Shown: positions 8,887 to 17,096 of the stretch, one piece after another | Numbering within the stretch: the first letter of the stretch is position 1 | How the letters are laid out: each line of letters begins with the position of its first letter | Assembly: GCA_947630795.1 (NCBI GenBank) | Contig: CANRJC010000009.1 | Location: forward strand, 25,206-89,205 | Length of the DNA: 64,000 bases | Source of the DNA: an uncultured Phascolarctobacterium sp. | GTDB taxonomy: Bacteria; Bacillota; Negativicutes; Acidaminococcales; Acidaminococcaceae | Direction of reading: 5' to 3' | Position numbers and translations under genes: made by a program | Notes under the pieces: generated by a model | Told to the model about the DNA's origin: nothing | Seen by the model: the letters and a program-made list of their open reading frames with translations, nothing else | Databases searched by the model: none

Positions 8887-9769
8887 GCTGTCCGTCCTCC
8901 TTAGCCAACAGAGCCTTTAAATAAGTCAAAAACCCTTCCCGCAACTCGGGCCGCTTCAGGGCCATCTCGACCGTGGCTTCCAAAAAACCCTGCTTGTCGC
9001 CCACATCATAGCGCCGTCCCGCAAAGTTATAAGCATAAACAGGCAGACTGCGGCCCAATTCCCGCAGGCCGTCGGTCAGTTGTATCTCCCCGCCTCTGCC
9101 TCTGGGAGTTTTTTCCAAAATAGGAAAGATAGCCGGGTCGATGATGTAGCGCCCCAACACCGCGAGCCGCGAAGGGGCATCTTCGGGCCGGGGTTTTTCT
9201 ACCATGTCCGACACTTTGAAGGCCCGAGGATCGGCTGTAGGCTGAGCAGCCACGATGCCGTAAGCCGAAACTTTATCGGCCGCTACTTCCTGCACGCCCA
9301 AAACTGTGGCGCCGGTCTGCTCGTAGTAGTCCATCAACTGTTTGAGCACAGGCACCGGGGCATCCACCACATCGTCGCCCAACAGTACTGCAAAAGGTTC
9401 GTTGCCGATGAATTGCTTGGCACAGAGCACCGCATGGCCCAGTCCTTTGGGCTCTTTCTGGCGAATGTAATGGATGCTGATGTCGGAGATAGCTCTTATC
9501 ATCTGCAGTTCATCGGTCTTCCCCGTTTCCTGCAGGTGCAGTTCCAGTTCTATGCTGCGGTCGAAGTGATCCTCGATGCTCCTCTTGTTGCGGCCGGTGA
9601 TGATGAGGATCTCCTCTATGCCCGAGGCCAAGGCTTCTTCGATGATGTACTGGATAGTGGGTTTGTCCACTATGGGCAGCATCTCTTTGGGCGATGCCTT
9701 GGTCGCCGGCAAAAAGCGAGTCCCCAATCCCGCTGCCGGGATGACGGCTTTACGTACTTTTTTGATCAT
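8879..9769 (-). CDS. galU: UTP-glucose-1-phosphate uridylyltransferase
   Basis: Makes UDP-glucose from glucose-1-phosphate and UTP. The 296-residue protein starts with the nucleotidyltransferase signature AAGLGTRFLPATKASPKEML, followed by VDKPTIQYIIEEA, both hallmarks of bacterial GalU. LGDDVVDAP supplies the metal-binding Asp region. It lies 22 bp after the phosphomannomutase gene and overlaps galE, so the three form one operon. Confidence 0.96.
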   Translation of the reverse strand: MIKKVRKAVIPAAGLGTRFLPATKASPKEMLPIVDKPTIQYIIEEALASGIEEILIITGRNKRSIEDHFDRSIELELHLQETGKTDELQMIRAISDISIHYIRQKEPKGLGHAVLCAKQFIGNEPFAVLLGDDVVDAPVPVLKQLMDYYEQTGATVLGVQEVAADKVSAYGIVAAQPTADPRAFKVSDMVEKPRPEDAPSRLAVLGRYIIDPAIFPILEKTPRGRGGEIQLTDGLRELGRSLPVYAYNFAGRRYDVGDKQGFLEATVEMALKRPELREGFLTYLKALLAKEDGQHE

Positions 9770-9791
9770 ACACGATTCTCCTTTATCCCTT

Positions 9792-11159
9792 TTATGCTTC
9801 TTTGCCTCCTATCAGCTCCAACACTTCCCGTGTTTTTGCTTTTAAGAGTTCTTTATCGCCTTTGCTCTCCACGTTGAGCCGTAAGACCGGCTCTGTATTG
9901 CTGGCCCGCACATTGAAGCGCCAACGATCGTAACCTACGGACAAACCGTCCAAACGGTCTTGCTCACCGTCGGCGTAGCGGGCAGCCAAAGCAGTCAGCA
10001 CGGCAGCACTGTCTTCCACCTGCCGGTTGATCTCGCCGCTGCACGGATAAAGAGCCATTCGTTTTTGCACCGTTTGGCTGAGACTTTTGCCGCTGCTGCT
10101 GAGCAATTCGGCCACCAAGAGCCAAGGTATCATACCGCTGTCGCAACAGGTGAAGTCGTGAAAATAATGGTGTGCGCTCATCTCACCGCCGTACAATACG
10201 CCTTCGTCCCGCATGCATTGCTTCATAAAGGCATGACCGCTTTGACAGCGCACCGGCACGCCCCCATGGGCGGCGATGATATCTTCTGTGTTCCAAACTA
10301 AACGAGGATCGTACATGATCTTGGCCCCGGGCTGCTTTTGCAAAAAAGCTTCGGCCAAAAGCCCGACGATGTAATAGCCTTCGATGAACTCTCCCTTCTC
10401 ATCGAAAAAGAAACAGCGGTCGAAGTCTCCGTCCCAAGCCAGGCCCAAGTCGGCTCGCGAGGAACGGACCAAAGCCTCGGTAGCTCCCCTGTTGTTTGGA
10501 AGCAGAGGATTGGGCACGCCGTTGGGAAAATTTCCGTCAGGTCCCATGTTGATAGAGGAAAATTTAAAAGGCAAACGCTCGGCGAGTTCTTCGACGATCG
10601 GGCCGGCCCCGCCGTTGCCCGGGTTGACTGCTATGTGCAGAGGTCTCAGCTTATCCACGTCGATATATGTGAGCAAGTGATCGATGTAATTGGGAACGAT
10701 GTCCACCTTCGTCACTTTACCTCTGCTCTTGCCGGCGACTGTTTGATGTCCGAAGTCGTTCCCCGTCACCATGGCGCCGATCTCTTTTAGTCCGGTGGCT
10801 GCTGAAATGGGCCGGGCCCCCTTGCGCACCAGCTTCATGCCGTTATAGTTTTTGGGATTGTGGCTGGCAGTGACCATGATGCCGCCGTCGGCATTCAAAT
10901 AAGAGGTGGCAAAATACACCAGCTCTGTCCCGCACAGCCCGATATCCAAAACGTGGCTGCCCCCGTCCCGCAGTCCCTCGGTGAGAGCGTCAGTCAGCTC
11001 CGGCCCGCTGAGACGGATATCGTGCCCCACCACTACGGTCTCGGCCGCCAACATGGCCGAAAAGATGCGGCCCAAACGATAGGCCAACTCTTCGTTTACC
11101 TCTTCGGGGTAAAGGCCGCGGATATCATAAGCCTTAAACGCTTTGTTGCTTACTTCCAT
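9792..11159 (-). CDS. Phosphomannomutase/phosphoglucomutase
   Basis: Moves phosphate between C6 and C1 of mannose or glucose, feeding GalU. The 455-residue protein has the active-site serine loop GGIMVTASHNPKNYNG, the metal loop AWDGDFDR, the sugar-binding GGEMSAHHYF loop and a C-terminal RASNTEPVLRLNVE phosphate-binding loop. All four domains of the alpha-D-phosphohexomutase family are present. I chose the ATG at 11159 because GGGAGA lies just upstream; an ATG five codons earlier lacks this. Dual PMM/PGM specificity is likely but not proven. Confidence 0.93.
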   Translation of the reverse strand: MEVSNKAFKAYDIRGLYPEEVNEELAYRLGRIFSAMLAAETVVVGHDIRLSGPELTDALTEGLRDGGSHVLDIGLCGTELVYFATSYLNADGGIMVTASHNPKNYNGMKLVRKGARPISAATGLKEIGAMVTGNDFGHQTVAGKSRGKVTKVDIVPNYIDHLLTYIDVDKLRPLHIAVNPGNGGAGPIVEELAERLPFKFSSINMGPDGNFPNGVPNPLLPNNRGATEALVRSSRADLGLAWDGDFDRCFFFDEKGEFIEGYYIVGLLAEAFLQKQPGAKIMYDPRLVWNTEDIIAAHGGVPVRCQSGHAFMKQCMRDEGVLYGGEMSAHHYFHDFTCCDSGMIPWLLVAELLSSSGKSLSQTVQKRMALYPCSGEINRQVEDSAAVLTALAARYADGEQDRLDGLSVGYDRWRFNVRASNTEPVLRLNVESKGDKELLKAKTREVLELIGGKEA

Positions 11160-11267
11160 GATCTTTTCTCCCATCTCTTCATCCGCGATCCCGGCCGCTC
11201 GCAGTCGGGCCGGAGCTCATCAAGCATCGTTATTCTATACGAGCAAAGCAAAGTCCTGCTCTGCCGT

Positions 11268-12044
11268 TCACAGCTTATAGTCTCTGCGGGCCAGCACCTC
11301 TTCGGCGGCAGCCCCCAGATAAAAACGCATAACACTGAAAAAGGGCAGGCAATTCCCTTCCTCATCCGGCTGCAGCCATTCTTCTGCCAACAAGCGGTGA
11401 ACTTCTTCCGGGTCCATGCCCTGATCGATGTAGTGCACTTCATCGTCGAAGAGGGTGCGTATCACCTCCAAGCGCATCCTTTTCAGGCGAGAACAATTCA
11501 AGTTCAGCTCGGCGATGGTGTTTTGCGCCGGCCGTATCAGCTCCGGCGGACAGGTCTTTTCATCTACGGCCATGGCTCCGTCATAAAAATTGTAGCGGAA
11601 GATGCGGGCTCTGGCGGGCAAGAGCAAAGGATTGAGGATGCGCCCTTCTATCTCTTTGTTGCCCTTTAAAACATCGCAGCTCCTGTCTCTTTGTTCGGGG
11701 CTGAAGCGCCAGTCTGCATCTCCCACGTTGGGCTGACTTCCGCCGTGGCACACCCCCAGCATGTTGCGCCAATCTAAATGAAAGTTATGAGCTCCGGGTT
11801 TGCTGGCAGACTTGGGATAAAAATGCTCCACGCGGAAATCGTCTACCTGTCCCGGCCGCAGCGCCTCTTGAATGGCGATCTCGCAATAAGCGCAGAGGCC
11901 GTGCTGATCTTCCAAGATAGCTCGCTTCACCGCCTGATAATTGGCTCGGCTGTGACGAAATGCTTCCCAAGTCCCGTCCGGGAAACGCTGCCGATAAGTT
12001 TTCAGTCTCTCCGGCTCTTCTGCCCGTTTCTCTACGTGCTTCAT
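11268..12044 (-). CDS. ptuB: HNH endonuclease, PtuB-like (Septu defence)
   Basis: A 258-residue protein of the TIGR02646-like HNH group. The nuclease core lies at about residues 45-115: LCAYCE (zinc ligands), DDFRVEHFYPKS (the His of the metal finger) and HNFHLDWRNMLGVCHGG. The first ATG of the coupled pair (12044) overlaps the upstream ATPase stop as ATGA. In known Septu systems PtuA is the ATPase and PtuB the HNH nuclease that acts on nucleic acid during infection. The order, the overlap and both domain types fit. The assignment is by domain pairing, not by alignment. Confidence 0.75.
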   Translation of the reverse strand: MKHVEKRAEEPERLKTYRQRFPDGTWEAFRHSRANYQAVKRAILEDQHGLCAYCEIAIQEALRPGQVDDFRVEHFYPKSASKPGAHNFHLDWRNMLGVCHGGSQPNVGDADWRFSPEQRDRSCDVLKGNKEIEGRILNPLLLPARARIFRYNFYDGAMAVDEKTCPPELIRPAQNTIAELNLNCSRLKRMRLEVIRTLFDDEVHYIDQGMDPEEVHRLLAEEWLQPDEEGNCLPFFSVMRFYLGAAAEEVLARRDYKL

Positions 12045-13327
12045 CTGCTTCTTCTCCCGGCCCGCCGCAGACGGATATCCATGTCGGCCCGCAAAAGCGC
12101 CGGTTCTTTGCCCTGCGACCATTCATTCAGAATTTTTCGCAGGCTTTGAGCTTCTTCGCTGTCCCAGCGGTCTTGGGCGACCAGCTCGAGATAGCGATGC
12201 AGTTGCTGCACTATGGGCAGATTGGCGGCTCTCGTTTCCACATGCTGGATATCTTTCAGCAGTTGATAGCTTTCCGCTCCCAAAGAGAAACCGGGCCGGC
12301 GGACCCACACTTTGCCCCGTTCTTCTTTATCCCATTCCAAAATACGGATGGAAGAAGCAGGCACAGTGCTCAGCACCTGAGGCGAGTGGGTGGTGAGGAT
12401 GAACTGTACTTGCGGGAAGATAGCCGTAAGATCGCCGACGATGGTCTGCTGCCAAGCGGGATACAAATGCATGTCCACTTCATCGATGAGGACGATGCCG
12501 GGGGTGAGTTGCGGTGCTTTTCGCCCCAGTTGAGGGTTGAGGCGCACCATGCGGTAGGCTATGTCCGTCACCATGGATATGATAGCCCGCGACCCGTCGC
12601 TCAATGCATCGGTGATGGGCAATTCGCCGTAATCGGGATGAGTGACCACTATTTTATCTATGGCCTCATTGTAACGCGGGCTGCTCCATCCGGTGTGAGC
12701 CAAGCAAATATTCAAAGCTTCGTCCACCGCCGCCAAAAGTTCTTCGTCCCGGCAATCGCGCAGCCAACCCAAAAATGTGTTGTATGAACTGCTGGGCTCC
12801 AAACATTCTATATAACCGCGCAATCTGCCGGGGACCGACTGATATTTTTGCAAAAGGCTGCTGTCCTGCCAGATCCTCTGAGTGCCGTAATAGCCCAGCA
12901 CCGGCAGCACCAGCGCTTCGTTGGTCTGCCAAGTTTTGAAATTTTCCACGAGGGCGGCGCCCCGGCCGTCATCGGCGACGTTGTAGCTGAGCTCGTCTTC
13001 CCCGTCCAAACGGCAACTCCAACTGAAAGTGTTCCCTTCGTCTAAACAGCCCTCGGCGTGGATGACAACAGGATAGCGAGCCTCCATGCCTTTGATGCGC
13101 CGTTCTTGATCGTAAAAAAGGATGTTGCGGGCATCGCCGGAGGAAATTTTGCCGGCCTGCAAGCCGAAAATGGTCAGATAAGGAGCGAAGGCCTTGGCCA
13201 AAGCATCGAAGATCGCCGTCTTGCCCCGGCCGTTATCTCCCACTATCACCGTCAGCTTCGGTTCGAAATCCATATCCAGTTTCTCATAACAGCGAAAATT
13301 TTCCAGATGCAGGCTTTTGATATACAT
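12041..13327 (-). CDS. ptuA: AAA family ATPase, PtuA-like (Septu defence)
   Basis: A 428-residue RecF/OLD-like ATPase. It opens with MYIKSLHLENFRCYEKLD, has Walker A GDNGRGKT at about residue 30, a signature-like ALSDGSRAII, Walker B IVLIDEVDMHLYP, and the switch region LTTHSPQVLST. This is the AAA_15/AAA_21 layout used by PtuA and several other defence ATPases. The ATG at 13327 is supported by AGAAGGTG. It starts 38 bp after the M48 protease stop, so it may share that promoter. A stand-alone RecF-like repair role is less likely given the coupled HNH gene. Confidence 0.78.
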   Translation of the reverse strand: MYIKSLHLENFRCYEKLDMDFEPKLTVIVGDNGRGKTAIFDALAKAFAPYLTIFGLQAGKISSGDARNILFYDQERRIKGMEARYPVVIHAEGCLDEGNTFSWSCRLDGEDELSYNVADDGRGAALVENFKTWQTNEALVLPVLGYYGTQRIWQDSSLLQKYQSVPGRLRGYIECLEPSSSYNTFLGWLRDCRDEELLAAVDEALNICLAHTGWSSPRYNEAIDKIVVTHPDYGELPITDALSDGSRAIISMVTDIAYRMVRLNPQLGRKAPQLTPGIVLIDEVDMHLYPAWQQTIVGDLTAIFPQVQFILTTHSPQVLSTVPASSIRILEWDKEERGKVWVRRPGFSLGAESYQLLKDIQHVETRAANLPIVQQLHRYLELVAQDRWDSEEAQSLRKILNEWSQGKEPALLRADMDIRLRRAGRRSR

Positions 13328-13365
13328 GGGACACCTTCTTCGCTTTTGAAATCTTCTGCCGCCGC

Positions 13366-14472
13366 TCACTTTTTCTTCTTATCTTTTTTATTTTTATCTT
13401 TGTTTTTATCGTCGCCCTCGGCAGCGCTCGCATTGGCTATCTCGGCCCACTTGCGCAGCAAAGAGGTGCAGGCCGCGGCGTAACTGCCGGCATCGGGGCT
13501 GATCCCCTGGGCATCCTGAGCGTAGACGCGCAGCAGTTGGATGTCGTCGTAATAGAGGTCGGCGCTGGCCCCACGATCGTAGACCAAGAAGCGGTTGGGA
13601 TCGATGGGCCCCCGCTGCCTGGCCACCCAGAGGCCGCCGGCCAGCATATACGCCCGATAGGCCGCCTTGGTGTTGCCGATGCTGCGGGAGATGTTGAAGG
13701 TCCAAGCTCCCTCTTTCACGGCGGCGGTTTCGCCCTCCACCGTCACTTCCGGCTTGATCTTCATTTTTTTCAGCAGCTTCCACTGCCGCTCCACCCGCTC
13801 CTCCGGCTCGGGATGGCTGGAGAAGAGGCCGTAGTTACTGCCTCCCCCCTGTTTCGCCAGATCTTCCAGTTTGGAAGCGGTGATCAGCATCGAATAGGGG
13901 TTGTAGCCGGCCTTCACCGTGTTGTAAAAACCTTCTTTGTCCGCGCCTCTCTCGTCGGTGCGGCTGTAGCCCGCAAAAAGAGCTTGTTGGGCCACGGACA
14001 CCAAGCCCAAGCCCTCGCCTCTGGTGGCGACGGCCAAGAGCACCGTAGTCAAAAGTTGTTTCTCGATAGCGTTGACTGTGTGCCTCTTGGCCACATGACC
14101 GATCTCATGGCCCAATACGCCCGCCAGTTCTGTATCGGTGGGCATGTAATCCAATAGGCCCTTAAAAACATAGATGAAGCCGCCGGGACAGGCCAGCGCG
14201 TTCACTTCGTTCACGTTGAGCACTTTAAACGTGTAATCGAGATCGGTGCGGCCACACACCGGCACCAAACTTCGGCCGATGCGCTGCACTCTTTCGTTGG
14301 CTTCGTAGCCTTGATAGAGGCCGTACTGAGCTTCCAGTTTTTGCGCCGTGGCCTTCCCCATCTCTATCTCCTGCTGCTTGCTGATGAGGAAGCCGGCCTG
14401 AGCTGGCTGAACAGAGACGAAACTTACCGTCAGCACCAGAGCCGCCCAAAAAATGCCGAAATATTTTTTCAT
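13366..14472 (-). CDS. M48 family metalloprotease, exported
   Basis: A 368-residue zinc peptidase with a signal peptide (cleavage near VQPAQAG). The zinc site is HEIGH in VLGHEIGHVAKRH, with the third-ligand region DERGADKEGFYNTVKAGYNP and the conserved SSHPEPEERVE segment, as in BepA/Oma1-like M48 proteins. Such proteins act in envelope protein quality control. The extreme C-terminus is a Lys/Asp-rich tail (KNKDKNKKDKKKK), unusual for the family. The ATPase gene of the putative Septu pair follows after 38 bp. Confidence 0.9.
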   Translation of the reverse strand: MKKYFGIFWAALVLTVSFVSVQPAQAGFLISKQQEIEMGKATAQKLEAQYGLYQGYEANERVQRIGRSLVPVCGRTDLDYTFKVLNVNEVNALACPGGFIYVFKGLLDYMPTDTELAGVLGHEIGHVAKRHTVNAIEKQLLTTVLLAVATRGEGLGLVSVAQQALFAGYSRTDERGADKEGFYNTVKAGYNPYSMLITASKLEDLAKQGGGSNYGLFSSHPEPEERVERQWKLLKKMKIKPEVTVEGETAAVKEGAWTFNISRSIGNTKAAYRAYMLAGGLWVARQRGPIDPNRFLVYDRGASADLYYDDIQLLRVYAQDAQGISPDAGSYAAACTSLLRKWAEIANASAAEGDDKNKDKNKKDKKKK

Positions 14473-14562
14473 CAGATCTTTTTCTCCTCGATAGACCTTG
14501 CGGGGCTTGGCGAGAGCTTTTTACAGCTTCCGCTTTTTGAGAGTTGCCTTTTGACAGTCGAT

Positions 14563-15705
14563 CTATATTGCTCCCATTTGCCGCAATTTTATGATCTCGT
14601 CTACGCTGTAGCCTAAGTTCGTCAAAATATTGGCGCTGTGTTCTCCGAGCCGCGGCGCCCGCCGCCTGATGCTGCCCCCTTGGCCGTCGAATTTTATCGG
14701 GGCGCCCAGATAACGGACCGTCCCCAGGTCGCTCTCTTGTTCGGTGAGCAGGCCTTCCTGCTCCGTCAGAGGATCGGCCAAAGCTTCTTTCAACGTGTGA
14801 ACGGGTGTGACGCAGATCTCTTCGCCGCCCAAAAGTTCCAGCCATTCTTTTAAAGTTTTTTCCGAAATTTTAGCGGCGATGAGGCGGCCGATCTCTTCTG
14901 TGTGTTCGAAGTCGAATTGACGCTCTTGCAATTCGGGCAACTGCAAAAGTTTACAGAGGCTGCTCCAAAATTTCGGCTCGATGGTGCCCACGGTCAAATA
15001 GCGGCCGTCGCGGCAGCGGTAAACGTTGTAATAGTGGCCGGCCCGGCCGAAGCTTCGGCCTCCCTCTTCTTCGCAGCCCCACAAACTCGAAGCGGCGGTA
15101 GACTGCAGGCTCAAGGCCGTGGCGTATAGATTCACGTCGATGTGGCGGCCCGGCCCGCCTCTTTCTCGCTCGAGCAGATTCATGCAGACGGCGCTCAAAG
15201 CATTGAGGGCGCTGCCCAAGGCGCTTTCCTGCACATTGCTCACGCAGGGCGTCCCTTCTTCGCCGAAGTCGTTGAGACCGGCGAGACCGGTGACGTTGAG
15301 ATCGTGGGCCGGTTTGTGACAGCGCTGCCCGAAACCGGTGATGGAACAATAAACGAGCCCGGGGTTGAAGCTGTGGACCTCTTCGAAGCCCAGCCCGTAG
15401 CGGGCGAGATAGCCCGGGCGAAAGCCTTCCAAAAAAACGTCGGCCTTGCTCAAAAGCTCCAGCAGGATCTGCGCGCCCTCGGGCTTTTTGATATCCAGCG
15501 CCAAGCCGAACTTGTTGCGGTTCAGCATCAGGTGCCAATAACTCATGTTCTCTTCTTTGGCCGGGAAGAAACGGCGGGTGCCGTCTCCGGCCAAGTCTTC
15601 GACTTTGATGACCGTGGCGCCGTAATCGGCCAGCAGCATGCCGCAGTATTGGCCCGGCAGCCATTTGGAAAAATCGACGACGGTGATGCCCTCTAAGATG
15701 CCCAT
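14563..15705 (-). CDS. Class III (CaiB/BaiF) CoA-transferase
   Basis: Moves CoA between carboxylic acids, or acts as an acyl-CoA racemase; substrate not predictable here. The 380-residue length and the N-terminus (ITVVDFSKWLPGQYCGMLLADYGATVIKVE) are typical, as are DIKKPEG and the region VYCSITGFGQ. The family's catalytic Asp would fall near HDLNVTGLAGL (around residue 150). The start has an AGGAG site 9 bases upstream. A single-gene unit by the look of its spacing. Confidence 0.88.
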   Translation of the reverse strand: MGILEGITVVDFSKWLPGQYCGMLLADYGATVIKVEDLAGDGTRRFFPAKEENMSYWHLMLNRNKFGLALDIKKPEGAQILLELLSKADVFLEGFRPGYLARYGLGFEEVHSFNPGLVYCSITGFGQRCHKPAHDLNVTGLAGLNDFGEEGTPCVSNVQESALGSALNALSAVCMNLLERERGGPGRHIDVNLYATALSLQSTAASSLWGCEEEGGRSFGRAGHYYNVYRCRDGRYLTVGTIEPKFWSSLCKLLQLPELQERQFDFEHTEEIGRLIAAKISEKTLKEWLELLGGEEICVTPVHTLKEALADPLTEQEGLLTEQESDLGTVRYLGAPIKFDGQGGSIRRRAPRLGEHSANILTNLGYSVDEIIKLRQMGAI

Positions 15706-15799
15706 TTTTCTTTGACTCCTGCTTGATGCATTGCTCTCTTTTATTTTTAAAAACTTCTACGCGTTCCCTTTTTTCCCTGCCTTCGCCTTCCCTGCACCC

Positions 15800-15829
15800 T
15801 TGATTTTGCGACGGCGGCGATGATATAAT
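15800..15829 (+). promoter_or_regulatory. Promoter of the thiW-like operon
   Basis: -35 TTGATT (15800-15805), 18-bp spacer, -10 TATAAT (15824-15829). The leader to the ATG at 15894 is only about 58 nt; I see no TPP riboswitch in it. Confidence 0.65.
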
Positions 15830-15893
15830 GAAGTTGCGTTTTCGTCTGTTGCTTTACGCAAAATTTTTCGACGCAAAGAGTGAGGCACAAGCG

Positions 15894-16382
15894 ATGGAAC
15901 TTCGCAAATTTACTTCGGCGGCGCTTTTGGTGGCCATAGGCACCTTGAGCGCTCATCTCGTCTACATACCCGTGGGCGTCTCCAAGTGCTTCCCCGTGCA
16001 GCACGCCATCAACGTCATGGCCGGCGTTTTGCTGGGGCCCGATTACGCTGTGGCGGTGGCCTTCGTCATCTCCTGCCTGCGCAATATTTTGGGCACCGGC
16101 TCTCTTTTGGCCTTCCCGGGCAGCATGTGCGGCGCTCTTTTGGCCGGCTTGGCCTATGCCCGTTGGCAAAATCTGTCTTTAGCCATGAGCGGCGAGATCT
16201 TCGGCACCGGCATCGTGGGCGGCCTGCTGGCTTGGGCAGTGGCTTACCTTCTGCTGGGCAGTCAGGCGGCGGCGTGGACCTTCGTGCCTCCCTTTTTGCT
16301 GAGCACCGTGGGGGGCAGCCTCATCGCCGGTCTCGTGCTGAAGAGCGGTGTGCTGCAGCAGCGTTTGAAAGAAGGAAAATAA
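15894..16382 (+). CDS. ECF transporter S component, ThiW-like
   Basis: A 162-residue membrane protein with about five hydrophobic segments. The FPGSMCGALLAGLAY motif and the MELRKFTSAALLVAIGTLSAHLVYIPVG opening resemble ThiW, a substrate-binding unit of energy-coupling-factor transporters thought to carry a thiamine precursor. I placed the start at 15894; the longer in-frame form begins inside the promoter. It is followed one base later by a small membrane protein gene and then a zinc-type ArsR gene. That context raises the chance of a metal-related substrate, but this is inference. Confidence 0.75.
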   Translation: MELRKFTSAALLVAIGTLSAHLVYIPVGVSKCFPVQHAINVMAGVLLGPDYAVAVAFVISCLRNILGTGSLLAFPGSMCGALLAGLAYARWQNLSLAMSGEIFGTGIVGGLLAWAVAYLLLGSQAAAWTFVPPFLLSTVGGSLIAGLVLKSGVLQQRLKEGK

Positions 16383-16383
16383 A

Positions 16384-16677
16384 ATGGATCTTGAGCGGGC
16401 TGTCAATTTGATGCTCTATGCCCTCAGCGGCTTTTTCTTCGGCATCTTCGCTGCCCGCTGGTGTATTTACGGCGCCGCCAGGATCGCAGATAAATGGCGG
16501 ACGGAAGGGGTGACCGGCCTCTTTTCCTGTCTGCCCTTCTTTCTGCTTTTGTCGGTGGGCTTCTTCTTTTTCCCCATGTGGTTCGTCACTAAGACCGAGT
16601 TAGGCAGCTTCGTCTACTATCTGGTGCTGATCTTTTTCTTCAACCGAGGCTACAGGGCCTTGAACAAAAACAGGTGA
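16384..16677 (+). CDS. Small membrane protein, unknown
   Basis: A 97-residue protein with three predicted membrane segments: near residues 10-30 (LMLYALSGFFFGIFAA), 45-67 (GLFSCLPFFLLLSVGFFFF) and 72-88 (LGSFVYYLVLIFFF). The family was not recognised. It begins one base after the ThiW-like stop and ends four bases before the ArsR gene, so it is the middle gene of a tight operon. Confidence 0.75.
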   Translation: MDLERAVNLMLYALSGFFFGIFAARWCIYGAARIADKWRTEGVTGLFSCLPFFLLLSVGFFFFPMWFVTKTELGSFVYYLVLIFFFNRGYRALNKNR

Positions 16678-16681
16678 AGCG

Positions 16682-17017
16682 ATGAGCGGCGACGCTAAAA
16701 ATTTCGAAAACATCCCGGCCGGTGCGGTGGAAGCTAAATATGTCCAGCCTATGGCCGCCATCTTCAAAATGATCGGCGACCCCACCCGCATCCGCATCCT
16801 GGCTCTCTTGGCGCAGCAGGAACTGTGCGTGAACTGCATCGCCTCTTCTCTGGCCATGACCCCTTCGGCCATTTCTCATCAGCTGCGGCTGCTGCGAGAA
16901 GCGGGGCTGGTGAAATTCACCAAAGACGGCAAAGAAGTGATCTATTCTTTGGACGACGAGCACGTCCTCACCCTCTTCGACCAGGCGTTGGATCATGTGA
17001 AGCATAAAACGCCCTGA
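16682..17017 (+). CDS. ArsR/SmtB-family regulator with a CzrA-type zinc site
   Basis: A 111-residue winged-helix repressor. The DNA-reading helix is in SLAMTPSAISHQLRLLREAGLV. The last helix reads DDEHVLTLFDQALDHVKH; its Asp-x-His and, eleven residues on, His-x2-His match the alpha-5 zinc ligands of CzrA/SmtB. A Cys pair in ELCVNCI sits where CadC-type proteins have alpha-3 ligands. Zinc or cobalt sensing is therefore likely. It is the last gene of the operon with the S component, so it may control that operon itself. Confidence 0.9.
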   Translation: MSGDAKNFENIPAGAVEAKYVQPMAAIFKMIGDPTRIRILALLAQQELCVNCIASSLAMTPSAISHQLRLLREAGLVKFTKDGKEVIYSLDDEHVLTLFDQALDHVKHKTP

Positions 17018-17036
17018 AAATTTTTTCGAAAAAAGC

Positions 17037-17088
17037 AAAAAACACACGGCTTCGTCCCTTGAAAAGACGGAGCGTGTGTTTTTCTTTT
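17037..17088. terminator. Bidirectional terminator
   Basis: ACACAC (17042-17047) pairs with GTGTGT (17074-17079) and an inner CGTC/GACG stem continues it. A-rich on the left and T-rich on the right, it serves both the ArsR operon and the convergent lipoprotein gene. Confidence 0.8.
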
Positions 17089-17096
17089 GCGTGCGG

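Noticed and set aside
11268..13327. Retron with Septu-type effectors
   Set aside because: No reverse transcriptase gene or msr/msd-like structure is present nearby.
15830..15893. TPP riboswitch before the ThiW-like gene
   Set aside because: The leader is too short and lacks the conserved CUGAGA and ACCUGA motifs.
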